A stretch of DNA of 64,000 nucleotides, from positions 124,001 to 188,000 of the forward strand of contig CASIAX010000001.1 of assembly GCA_949372955.1 (NCBI GenBank). The letters run 5' to 3'. The position numbers and the translations under genes are program-made. The stretch is from SGZJ01 sp949372955. GTDB lineage: Bacteria; Bacteroidota; Bacteroidia; Flavobacteriales; Flavobacteriaceae. The notes below the pieces were generated by a model. The model did no database searches. It saw nothing but the letters and a program-made list of their open reading frames with translations, and was not told the origin of the DNA. Positions 8,472 through 17,138 of this stretch are shown one piece after another (the stretch's first letter is position 1; every line of letters starts with the position of its first letter).

Positions 8472-9269
8472 ATGGGTCTTTTTAAAAGAAATCCTTTTGG
8501 TCATATTTTATACGTAAAGAAATGGTTAATCCGTATTTTTGGTACTTTATCACACAGAAGGTTTAGAGGTTTTAATGAGTTAAAGATTGAAGGTTCTGAA
8601 ATCATAAAAAACTTACCCGATAAAAATGTTTTATTTATCTCTAATCATCAAACCTATTTTGCAGATGTAGTTTCTATGTTCCATGTGTTTAATGCTAGTT
8701 TAAAAGGTAGGGTAGACTCTATTAAAAATGTTGGTTATATATGGAACCCTAAACTTAATATATATTTCATAGCCGCCAAAGAAACTATGACAGCAGGCAT
8801 TCTACCTAAAATTTTAGCTTATGCAGGTTCTATTAGTATTGAAAGGACTTGGAGAAGCAAAGGCGAAGATGTTAAAAGACAAGTTAAAATGAGTGATATT
8901 TCTAAAATAGGTACTGCCTTAAATGATGGATGGGTAATAACTTTCCCTCAAGGAACTACTACTCCATTTAAACCAATCAGAAAAGGAACGGCTTTTATTA
9001 TTAAAAAATACAAGCCTATTGTTATACCAATTGTAATAGATGGCTTTAGAAGATCTTTTGACAAGAAGGGGTTAAGGATAAAGAAGAAAAACATTCTTCA
9101 GTCCATGGAAATTAAAGAGCCACTAGATATAGATTATGAGAATGATTCTACTGAAGACATTGTTAAAAAAATTGAATTTGCTATAGAACAACATCCATCA
9201 TTTTTAAAAGTTATTTCAGAAAAAGAAATAAATAATATTAATGAATTAGATAAAAAGAGACGTTGGTAA
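8472..9269 (+). CDS. 1-acyl-glycerol-3-phosphate acyltransferase family (PlsC-like)
   Basis: A 265-residue membrane-bound acyltransferase of the LPLAT family, expected to acylate a lysophospholipid or related lipid. The catalytic His is in ISNHQTYFADV (H59, D65) and FPQGTTTPFKPIRKGTAF at about 158-175 is the FPEGT phosphate-binding block. The spacing between His and Asp is five residues here, against four in the classical HX4D motif. Which acceptor it uses cannot be read from sequence. It converges on the DUF1456 gene with no spare base between stops. Confidence 0.82.
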   Translation: MGLFKRNPFGHILYVKKWLIRIFGTLSHRRFRGFNELKIEGSEIIKNLPDKNVLFISNHQTYFADVVSMFHVFNASLKGRVDSIKNVGYIWNPKLNIYFIAAKETMTAGILPKILAYAGSISIERTWRSKGEDVKRQVKMSDISKIGTALNDGWVITFPQGTTTPFKPIRKGTAFIIKKYKPIVIPIVIDGFRRSFDKKGLRIKKKNILQSMEIKEPLDIDYENDSTEDIVKKIEFAIEQHPSFLKVISEKEINNINELDKKRRW

Positions 9270-9506
9270 TTATTTTTTAGGTGGCATAGGTCCCCTTAAA
9301 TGTATTATCAAAGCATTTAGAAAATTTCGCAGCATTTGATCCCCACATTCCATATATTTAGGATGATTCTCATTTCTAAAAAATGCATTTAATTCACTTT
9401 TAGATACTTTAAAATCTACAAGTGTAAATATTTTTATAATATCATCATCTCTTAATTTATGAGCTACTCTTAATTTTTTAAAGACATCATTATTTGTTAA
9501 TCCCAT
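9270..9506 (-). CDS. Single-domain DUF1456 (YehS-like) protein
   Basis: A 78-residue protein made of one DUF1456 unit. NDVFKKLRVAHKLRDDDII, FKVSKSELNAFFRNENHPKY and ECGDQMLRNFLNAL line up with the second of the two units in E. coli YehS (156 residues). The function of the family is unknown. It follows sodC by 3 bases and is the last gene of the propeller, sodC, DUF1456 run. The half-length form could be native to the lineage or a reduction. Confidence 0.75.
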   Translation of the reverse strand: MGLTNNDVFKKLRVAHKLRDDDIIKIFTLVDFKVSKSELNAFFRNENHPKYMECGDQMLRNFLNALIIHLRGPMPPKK

Positions 9507-9509
9507 ATC

Positions 9510-10073
9510 TTATTTTATTATACCTGCACAACTAATTCTCGAACCTGCAGCTCCACTTGGTTGAGAAATCATATCATCTTCTCCCTGATGTATAATTACC
9601 GCTTTACCCAGAATGTTGCTTTTTTCGTCATCACAACCAATGCACCATTTATCTGTTTTGAAAGAAACAGTTGCATTTCCATTTTCATCCGCTAAAAAAT
9701 TACCTATATCTCCTTTGTGATAACCTTCTAGATCACCCCATTTACCATGTTTTTCAGAAGTTGGGTTCCAATGCCCTCCAGCTGACTTCCCATCATCAGA
9801 AGAGCAGTCACTTTTCATATGTATATGTATTGCATGAGTTCCTGGCGTAAGTCCTGAGATTGTTGAGGTCATTGTAGTAATATTATTTACCTCACTAAAA
9901 TTAACTTCACCAGTAACCCCACTACTATTTTTTTGATCTAATTTTATAGTTAATTCATTGGATGAATTTGTAGTAACATCTTTTTTTACTGGAGATATAC
10001 AACTATAAACAACAGCTATAACACCAATTATAAAAGGAACGACTACTTTGTCTGAGTATTTTTTATTTTTCAT
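9510..10073 (-). CDS. sodC: Cu/Zn superoxide dismutase lipoprotein
   Basis: A 187-residue protein with a lipoprotein signal (GVIAVVYSC, lipid on Cys25), so it sits in the envelope and removes superoxide there. Metal ligands are seen in HAIHIHMKSDC, GGHWNP, HGKWGDLEGYHKGDIGNF and VIIHQGEDD, and the disulfide partners are Cys in SDCSSDD and ISCAG. SQPSGAAGSRISCAG is the usual C-terminal signature with the active-site Arg. An extra Cys pair, WCIGC, occurs where classical SodC has no cysteines. It lies 5 bases after the propeller gene. Confidence 0.94.
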   Translation of the reverse strand: MKNKKYSDKVVVPFIIGVIAVVYSCISPVKKDVTTNSSNELTIKLDQKNSSGVTGEVNFSEVNNITTMTSTISGLTPGTHAIHIHMKSDCSSDDGKSAGGHWNPTSEKHGKWGDLEGYHKGDIGNFLADENGNATVSFKTDKWCIGCDDEKSNILGKAVIIHQGEDDMISQPSGAAGSRISCAGIIK

Positions 10074-10078
10074 TTTTA

Positions 10079-13000
10079 TTAAAATTGTTTTATTTCTTTA
10101 AATTCAGAATACTCTAATTTATGGATTTGATTTTTATAGTCTTCCCATTTATCTCTAAAAAAAGCATTAATTTCTTTAACAGCATCTGTTAGTGAATTCT
10201 CTGCATGATTAAATAAATTATTTTCAGTTATTGTATTTCCGTTAGGTCTTGAACTAATATAAGAATACGCTTTGTAAACATTTTGTTGAACATTACTTTC
10301 TTTATTTCTAGTAATTCCTTGTCTTTTATCAATATTGCCTAAAAAGAGTCCAACTAAACTATCTATATGAATAACCAATTCAGAAGATAAAGTTATTTGA
10401 TCTTTAAATCTTTCTTTGTTTAACTTGCTCAATTTAGATTTAAGGCTATTAGCAGTATTTTTACTTTCAATTAATTGTCTAACTATATCTGCTGATTTTT
10501 GTAGCATCAGGTCAAGGTCTTTTAAAGAATTATATTGTTGATCAATATTAGTATTAATATTTACTCTAGGATCATTTATAACATTAATATTAGAGTAGGA
10601 TTTTTCATTATTATAAATAAGTTCAACTTTATAACTACCAGCTTTAACAGTTACCCCACTAGATTCAAATTTAGTTTTTCTAATTGTTCTGGAGGGTCGA
10701 TCTTTTCCTTTTTCATCCATTCTCCAGTTCCATTTATAAAATCCACTTTCTTTAGGACTTTTTTTCTTCAATGTTCTAATTAGTTTATCTCCATCATAAA
10801 TATTTAAATATAAACTGTCTTTAAATTCCTTATTCAAAGTATCATTACTTTTCTCGGCATTAAAATAATAGGAAATTAATGCTCCAGATTTTCTGTTTTC
10901 ACCATTATACATAGCATCTCCACCAAACCTTGTTCCCGTTGGTTGTTGATAAGAGGCTAACACTGCTGTAGAAGGGTCAAATAATTCAATCTTACTTTCT
11001 AATAATGAACTGTTTTGGGCTAATTCTCTTAAAGGATTTATATTATCAATCACCCATGCCGATCTACCAAAAGTTCCAATTACTAAATCATTTTCTCTTT
11101 CTTGAATTACCAAATCTTTTACAGGAACTGTTGGAAAGCCTTTAGTCCATTTCATCCAGCTATCTGCATTGTCAATAGATAAATATAAACCATCATCAGT
11201 ACCTAGAAATAATAGGTTTGGTGATTTTTTGTCTTGTATGATTGATAGTGCATAGCTTTCTACATCATCTACATCTACAATTCTTGACCATTTCTTACCA
11301 TAGTTTAAAGTTCTATATACGTAGGGCTCATAATTAAATCTTCTATAATCATTCGCAACTAAAATAGCTTCTCCTTTATTTATTTTAGAAGCTTTAATTT
11401 GAGGAATCCAACTACCTTTTGGTAGTCCTTTAATATTTTCACTAACATCAATCCATGTTTTACCAGCGTCTAAAGTGTAGTGAACCTTACCGTCATCAGT
11501 TCCAACCCACAGCATATTTTCTTCTACCTCGGAAGGTTCAATAACTAAGATTGTACAATGGTTTTCTGCTCCTGTAGCATCCATGGTTAAACCACCACTT
11601 TCAGCTTGCTTTAATTTTTCTGGGTCATTTGTTGTAAGGTCACTTGATATAATTTTCCATGTTAAGCCTTTATCATTGGACTTATGAACAAATTGACTTC
11701 CGAAATATATTGTACTATTATTAAATGGATCTATGTTTATTGCTGAATTCCAATTAAACCTTAAATCTGTAACTCCATCAGGATGCGTAGGTTGAACACT
11801 ATAATTATTACCTGTTTTCCAATCATATCTACTCACATAACCTTGTTGGCTCATAGTCCATCCATACCTAGAGTCGTCTTTATCTGGAACTACATCAAAA
11901 CCATCTCCAAATGAGATCTCTTGCCAATAAGAATTTCTTATACCTTGATCTTTCCAAACATATGCTGGGCCTCTCCATGATCCATTATCTTGCATTCCTC
12001 CATACACATTATAAGGATACTCGTTATCAACGTTAATATGATAAAATTGCGCTACAGGTAAGTTTTCAACAAACCTCCATGATTTACCACCATCCTTAGT
12101 TATATTTAGACCTCCATCGTTACCGTCAATCATAAACTTTCCATTCTCAGGATGAATCCACCAAGCGTGATGATCTGGGTGAACTCCATTTGAAACTCTA
12201 TATGCAGGCATTAATTGTTTAAAATTTTTCCCACCATCTTCACTAACATTTACGTAGGTAAAAATTGAATATACTCTATTTTCATTTTGTGGATCAACAT
12301 AAATCTCTGAGTAATAAAAAGGCCTTCCACCAATATCACTTTTGTCATTTATTTTCTTCCAGTTTTCTCCTCCATCTTTACTCTTATAAAGTGCATTTTT
12401 TTTAGATTCTATTAACGCGTAAATAATATTAGGACTACTGGGAGCTATAGCAATTCCAATCCTTCCTAAATCTCCTTTGGGCAAGCCCTCTTTAGTAGAA
12501 AGTTTCTTCCAATTTTCTCCACCATCGTAAGTAATATGTAAACCTGACCCCTTACCACCGGAATTAAAATACCACGGTTCTCTTTTGTGTTCCCACATTG
12601 CAGCTATTAGTTTATTTGGATTTTCAGGATCCATTACAAGGTCTGCTGCTCCAGATTTATTATTTGTAAATAGTATTTTTTTCCAATTATCTCCTCCATC
12701 AATAGATTTGTATACTCCTCTTTCTTTGTGTTCTCCCCATGGAGATCCAATTGCACCAACATAAATTACATCTGAATTTGTGGGATCAATTATAATTCTA
12801 TGAATATGCCTTGTTTCTTTTAATCCTTTTTCAATCCAAGTTTTTCCACCGTTAATTGATTTGTAAATTCCAAATCCTCCGTTTAAACTATTTCTAGGAT
12901 TTCCTTCTCCTGTTCCAACCCAAATAACACTAGGGTTAGATTGTTGAACCTTTACTGCTCCAATAGAAGCTGTTAACTCGTTATCAAAGATGGGAGCCCA

Positions 13001-13228
13001 TTTTATTCCACCTGATTCAGATTTCCATAATCCTCCTGATGCTGTTCCAGCATATATAATGTCAGTATTATTAAGTACTACATCAATTGATGTAACTCTA
13101 CCAGACATTCCAGCCGGTCCTATATTTCTTGGGCTAATATCTTTTAATAATTCAACAGAAAAGTCTTGAGAAAAAATAAAAGAAGTAAATAATAAGAACA
13201 AAAATAACTTAGGGAACTGATATTTCAT
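10079..13228 (-). CDS. Secreted sortilin/VPS10-like beta-propeller protein
   Basis: A 1049-residue exported protein (signal peptide about 1-20, FLFLLFTSFIFSQ). The N-terminal two thirds is built of BNR/Asp-box repeats, with many copies of the kind YKSxDGGxNWKK, for example YKSINGGKTWIEKG and YKSIDGGDNWKK, which form one or two large propellers like the VPS10 domain of sortilin. The C-terminal third, from about residue 790, is a beta-sandwich region followed by helices. These proteins are common in Bacteroidota and often called glycosyl hydrolases, but no catalytic residues can be pointed out and the substrate is unknown. No T9SS sorting tail is seen. sodC follows after 5 bases. Confidence 0.85.
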   Translation of the reverse strand: MKYQFPKLFLFLLFTSFIFSQDFSVELLKDISPRNIGPAGMSGRVTSIDVVLNNTDIIYAGTASGGLWKSESGGIKWAPIFDNELTASIGAVKVQQSNPSVIWVGTGEGNPRNSLNGGFGIYKSINGGKTWIEKGLKETRHIHRIIIDPTNSDVIYVGAIGSPWGEHKERGVYKSIDGGDNWKKILFTNNKSGAADLVMDPENPNKLIAAMWEHKREPWYFNSGGKGSGLHITYDGGENWKKLSTKEGLPKGDLGRIGIAIAPSSPNIIYALIESKKNALYKSKDGGENWKKINDKSDIGGRPFYYSEIYVDPQNENRVYSIFTYVNVSEDGGKNFKQLMPAYRVSNGVHPDHHAWWIHPENGKFMIDGNDGGLNITKDGGKSWRFVENLPVAQFYHINVDNEYPYNVYGGMQDNGSWRGPAYVWKDQGIRNSYWQEISFGDGFDVVPDKDDSRYGWTMSQQGYVSRYDWKTGNNYSVQPTHPDGVTDLRFNWNSAINIDPFNNSTIYFGSQFVHKSNDKGLTWKIISSDLTTNDPEKLKQAESGGLTMDATGAENHCTILVIEPSEVEENMLWVGTDDGKVHYTLDAGKTWIDVSENIKGLPKGSWIPQIKASKINKGEAILVANDYRRFNYEPYVYRTLNYGKKWSRIVDVDDVESYALSIIQDKKSPNLLFLGTDDGLYLSIDNADSWMKWTKGFPTVPVKDLVIQERENDLVIGTFGRSAWVIDNINPLRELAQNSSLLESKIELFDPSTAVLASYQQPTGTRFGGDAMYNGENRKSGALISYYFNAEKSNDTLNKEFKDSLYLNIYDGDKLIRTLKKKSPKESGFYKWNWRMDEKGKDRPSRTIRKTKFESSGVTVKAGSYKVELIYNNEKSYSNINVINDPRVNINTNIDQQYNSLKDLDLMLQKSADIVRQLIESKNTANSLKSKLSKLNKERFKDQITLSSELVIHIDSLVGLFLGNIDKRQGITRNKESNVQQNVYKAYSYISSRPNGNTITENNLFNHAENSLTDAVKEINAFFRDKWEDYKNQIHKLEYSEFKEIKQF

Positions 13229-13268
13229 GATGCCGATTTAGGATTAAATAATATTTTCTATAAATATA

Positions 13269-14144
13269 TTATTTAGAATTAACTAATGCTAATTTATCAT
13301 TATTAGGATTGATCGACATTCTAGATATGTTTGTAATCCCAAAATCTTCTAGCGAGCATAGCAAAACCCATTTACTGTCAGTCGTTGGGTTAACTATATA
13401 TAACTTATTTCCTTTTGAGGTTAAGATTGTACCATTTTTAAGTAGACAAATATCCTCGTTATTTTCTAGAGTATTAGTTATGATTTCTGTTTTATAATTT
13501 GACAGGTTTACATAGTTTATAGTCCATACAGAATCCTTTTTTGAAATATAGCTGAACTTTTCTTCTCCAAATTTATTATTTGGAATTGGGTGAATTGATC
13601 TACCAGTATTGCTATCTATAAAAACATGTTCTCTTGTTTTTAAATTTGAACTATATAACACTAACTCGTTATTTTCAAGTACTGATGAAACAATTAGGTC
13701 TTTTGTCTCTTTTGAATGATTATAATACCCAACAACTTTATCCTTAAAAGGGATTTTAAAAGTATTTTTTTTTATATCATAAATACGTAAATATTGAACT
13801 CCATTTTTATCTAAACTTACTGCAGTAACTTTATTTTTTTTATATTGAATAGGGGAGTACTCACTTCCAAATGTTGATGTTATGAACTTAAGTTTGTTGT
13901 CGTTATTCTTTATGTTGTATTCAACTATATCATTTTGTTTATCTCTTTCACTAGAAAAAAGTAGCTTGTTGTTATTTGTAAAACTAGGTTGATTGTGATA
14001 TCCAATTGAACTTGAAATTATTTTTGAATTTAAAACTTGAACTTTATTGCTAGTTACCGCAATCTCTAACAAATGAATTTCCGAATCTGTTTGAGAAAAT
14101 GATATAATTGAAACTAATATTAAACAATAACTTAATAATCTCAT
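13269..14144 (-). CDS. Secreted TolB-like beta-propeller protein
   Basis: A 291-residue protein with a signal peptide (LLSYCLILVSIISFSQ) and repeated strands such as NQPSFTNNNKLLFSSERD and MSINPNNDKLALVNS, the PD40/TolB-type propeller pattern. The function is unknown. Its ATG touches the fadE stop, with no base between, so it is probably the last gene of the beta-oxidation operon, which is an odd partner for it. Confidence 0.7.
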   Translation of the reverse strand: MRLLSYCLILVSIISFSQTDSEIHLLEIAVTSNKVQVLNSKIISSSIGYHNQPSFTNNNKLLFSSERDKQNDIVEYNIKNNDNKLKFITSTFGSEYSPIQYKKNKVTAVSLDKNGVQYLRIYDIKKNTFKIPFKDKVVGYYNHSKETKDLIVSSVLENNELVLYSSNLKTREHVFIDSNTGRSIHPIPNNKFGEEKFSYISKKDSVWTINYVNLSNYKTEIITNTLENNEDICLLKNGTILTSKGNKLYIVNPTTDSKWVLLCSLEDFGITNISRMSINPNNDKLALVNSK

Positions 14145-15938
14145 TTAAAGAAAATATTTATTTTCATTACTAAATTTGTCAGAAACATAATTTCTTAGCT
14201 TTATAACATTTACTCCTTTGTTAAAACTCACCTTTTTGTTTAATATTTTATGCATCTGATTCATTTTGTAGCCACTAGAAATAAGATTTATAGCCTCTTT
14301 CCCGTTTTTTAAAATAATATCATTTGCATTATATAAATAAATTTCACTTAGTGCTTTCTTAGTCTCTAAATTACTGCTTTTATTAGTTATATTTTTTTCT
14401 GTTCTTAAAATAGTTGATTCAGCCATATATACTTCTATTAATATATTAGACAGGCATAGTAAAAGTTGTTGATTTTTTTCTAAATCTATTTTATCTTTTA
14501 AAGAACTACCAAGTATCATTAAGAAAACAGATTTTAAATTGTCAATATTCTTTTTTTCAATACTTAACGGGCCAGAGTATTTTTTTTTATTTAAAAAGGA
14601 TAAACCAAAAAAATCATATTTTAGTTTCTCCATTGAACTTTTTAGATCAATTTCTTTTTTAAACGCTTTTTTAAGAAGCATCCCAACTGAAACCATTCGA
14701 TTTATTTCATTTGTTCCTTCGTATATTCTAGCTATTCTTGCATCTCTCCATGTTGATTCCATTGGAGTATCCTCAGAAAATCCCATTCCACCAAATATTT
14801 GAAGACCTTCATCCGCAGTATTTTGAACATCTTCAGAAACAGCTACTTTTAAAATAGAACACTCAATTGCGAAATCTTCTACTCCTTCAAGTTCTGCCTC
14901 TTGGTGAGATTTACCTCTGCTTATTAAGTTAGATATGTTATCTTCTATATTTTTTGCAGCTCTATAACAAGCAGATTCACCCGCATAAGTATTTGCAGCC
15001 ATTTCAGCAATTTTATATTTTATTGCTCCAAATTCAGAAATACTTTTTTTAAATTGTTTTCGGTTATTTGCATATTCTACTGCAAAAGTTATTACCCTTT
15101 TTTGAGCATCTATTCCAGCTGCACCTAACTTAATTCTACCAACATTTAGAGAATTCATTGCGATTTTGAATCCTTCACCACGTTTTGCAAGCATATTTTC
15201 TTTTAAAACTACAGTGTCATTAAAAAATACTTGTCTAGTAGATGAGGCTCTTATTCCAAGCTTTTGCTCTTCTTCTCCCATAGTTATTCCATTTTCACTG
15301 TTGTTCTCAACAATAAAAGCAGTTATATTTTTATCATTTTCAATCCTTGCAAAAACTATAAATAGGCTACAGAAGCCTGCATTAGAAATCCACATTTTTT
15401 GTCCATTAATCTTGTAAGAATTTCCATCTTTAGATAGTGTAGCACTGGTTTTACCAGAGTTAGCATCACTTCCTGCACCTGGTTCAGTTAGACAATATGA
15501 TCCAAACCATTCACCTGAAGCCAATTTTGGTACATATTTTAGTTTTTGATCTTCTGTTCCATATAAAGTTATAGGCATTGTTCCAATTCCAGTATGTGCA
15601 CCAAATGCAGTGCTAAAAGATCCACTACCACTTGATATATAATCACACACAAGCATGGTTGAAACAAAACCTAATCCCATTCCACCATATTCTTCTGGAA
15701 CAGCTATACCTAAAAACCCCATTTCACCAGCCTTCTTCATGACAGACTCTGTTAGCTGATAATCTTTTTTTTCAAATCTACTTCTAAACGGTATTACCTC
15801 ACGTTCATTAAATTCTCTCACAGAATCACGCATCATTATGTGTTCTTCAGTAAAATCTTCTGGAGTAAAGACCATTGATGCATTCGTTTCTTTAATGATG
15901 AATTCACCACCTTTAATTATGTTGTTTTTTGACTTCAT
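14145..15938 (-). CDS. fadE: Acyl-CoA dehydrogenase (long FadE type)
   Basis: A 597-residue FAD enzyme for the first step of beta-oxidation, introducing the 2,3-double bond of acyl-CoA. FAD and substrate motifs are in order: YCLTEPGAGSDANSG, KMWISNAGFCSLFIVFA, QIFGGMGFSEDTPMESTWRDARIARIYEGTNEINR split over residues 390-430. The Glu of YEGTNE is at the catalytic-base position. The C-terminal 150 residues are an extra helical domain seen in the B. subtilis FadE group. The order fadN, fadA, fadE matches the Bacillus operon. It starts 4 bases after fadA. Confidence 0.94.
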   Translation of the reverse strand: MKSKNNIIKGGEFIIKETNASMVFTPEDFTEEHIMMRDSVREFNEREVIPFRSRFEKKDYQLTESVMKKAGEMGFLGIAVPEEYGGMGLGFVSTMLVCDYISSGSGSFSTAFGAHTGIGTMPITLYGTEDQKLKYVPKLASGEWFGSYCLTEPGAGSDANSGKTSATLSKDGNSYKINGQKMWISNAGFCSLFIVFARIENDKNITAFIVENNSENGITMGEEEQKLGIRASSTRQVFFNDTVVLKENMLAKRGEGFKIAMNSLNVGRIKLGAAGIDAQKRVITFAVEYANNRKQFKKSISEFGAIKYKIAEMAANTYAGESACYRAAKNIEDNISNLISRGKSHQEAELEGVEDFAIECSILKVAVSEDVQNTADEGLQIFGGMGFSEDTPMESTWRDARIARIYEGTNEINRMVSVGMLLKKAFKKEIDLKSSMEKLKYDFFGLSFLNKKKYSGPLSIEKKNIDNLKSVFLMILGSSLKDKIDLEKNQQLLLCLSNILIEVYMAESTILRTEKNITNKSSNLETKKALSEIYLYNANDIILKNGKEAINLISSGYKMNQMHKILNKKVSFNKGVNVIKLRNYVSDKFSNENKYFL

Positions 15939-15942
15939 TTAT

Positions 15943-17133
15943 TTAGTTTAAAAATTCGAATATACCTGCTGCACCTTGACCAGTACCTACACACATTGTT
16001 ACCATACCATATTTATTTTTCATGTCTCTTTTACGCATTTCATCAAATAATTGGACAGATAATTTTGCGCCTGTACAACCTAAGGGATGACCAAGTGCTA
16101 TCGCACCACCATTAACATTCACGATTTCTTGGTTTAAGTTTAATTCACGCATTACAGCTAAAGATTGGGATGCAAATGCTTCGTTTAGCTCAATTAACTC
16201 AATATCTTTCTGTTGTAATCCCGCTTGTTTTAAAACTTTTGGAATAGCGGCAACAGGTCCAATACCCATTATTCGTGGCTCGACTCCTGCAGCTGCATAA
16301 TTAACCATTCTAGCTATAGGTTCTATATTTAACTCTTTTACCATCTTTTCACTCATAACCATTACAAAAGCAGCTCCATCACTCATTTGTGACGAATTAC
16401 CAGCAGTTACACTTCCTCCAGCTGCAAATACTGCACGTAATTTGTTTAAGGCAGCGATACTAGTCCCTTTTCTAGGTCCTTGATCTTTAGTTACAGTATA
16501 TTTCCTAGTGGACTTTTCACCATTTTGATCTAAATAGATTTCTTCTATATCTATTGGAGCTATTTGATCTTGAAAACGATTTTCTGCTTGCGCTTTTAAC
16601 GCCTTCATATGAGAATTATAAGCAAACTCATCTTGATCCTCTCTAGATATATTAAACTGATTAGCAACAGCTTCTGCAGTGTTTCCCATTCCCCAATAAT
16701 AATCTGCATGACCAGATTTAATAGTGTTATAATTCAATTCAGGTTTATAGCCTGTCATTGGAACTGAGCTCATACTTTCTGATCCACCAGCAATAATACA
16801 CTCTGCCATGCCTGCTTGAATTTTTGCAGCAGCCATACCAATTGTTTCTAATCCTGAAGAGCAAAAACGATTCACAGTTACTCCAGGCACATCTACTGAT
16901 TTTAATCCTATTAAAGATATAAATCGGGCCATATTTAAACCCTGTGATCCCTCAGGCATAGCATTTCCGACTATAACATCATCTATGCGTTTTACATCAA
17001 GATTTGGTAATTCTTTCATCATATGTTGAATGGTTTCTGCACCCAACTCATCTGCACGTTTAAATCGAAAAACTCCTTTAGGTGCTTTTCCAACTGCTGT
17101 TCTGTATGCTTTTACTATGTATGCTGTTTTCAT
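15943..17133 (-). CDS. fadA: Acetyl-CoA acyltransferase (3-ketoacyl-CoA thiolase)
   Basis: A 396-residue thiolase that cleaves 3-ketoacyl-CoA to acetyl-CoA and a shortened acyl-CoA. The nucleophilic Cys is in RFCSSGLETIGMAA (about residue 89-91), the His in ALGHPLGCTGAK and the second Cys in TMCVGTGQGAAG are all present. Length and motif order are normal. It begins 5 bases after fadN and ends 4 bases before fadE, so the set is clearly one operon. Confidence 0.96.
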   Translation of the reverse strand: MKTAYIVKAYRTAVGKAPKGVFRFKRADELGAETIQHMMKELPNLDVKRIDDVIVGNAMPEGSQGLNMARFISLIGLKSVDVPGVTVNRFCSSGLETIGMAAAKIQAGMAECIIAGGSESMSSVPMTGYKPELNYNTIKSGHADYYWGMGNTAEAVANQFNISREDQDEFAYNSHMKALKAQAENRFQDQIAPIDIEEIYLDQNGEKSTRKYTVTKDQGPRKGTSIAALNKLRAVFAAGGSVTAGNSSQMSDGAAFVMVMSEKMVKELNIEPIARMVNYAAAGVEPRIMGIGPVAAIPKVLKQAGLQQKDIELIELNEAFASQSLAVMRELNLNQEIVNVNGGAIALGHPLGCTGAKLSVQLFDEMRKRDMKNKYGMVTMCVGTGQGAAGIFEFLN

Positions 17134-17138
17134 AACTT

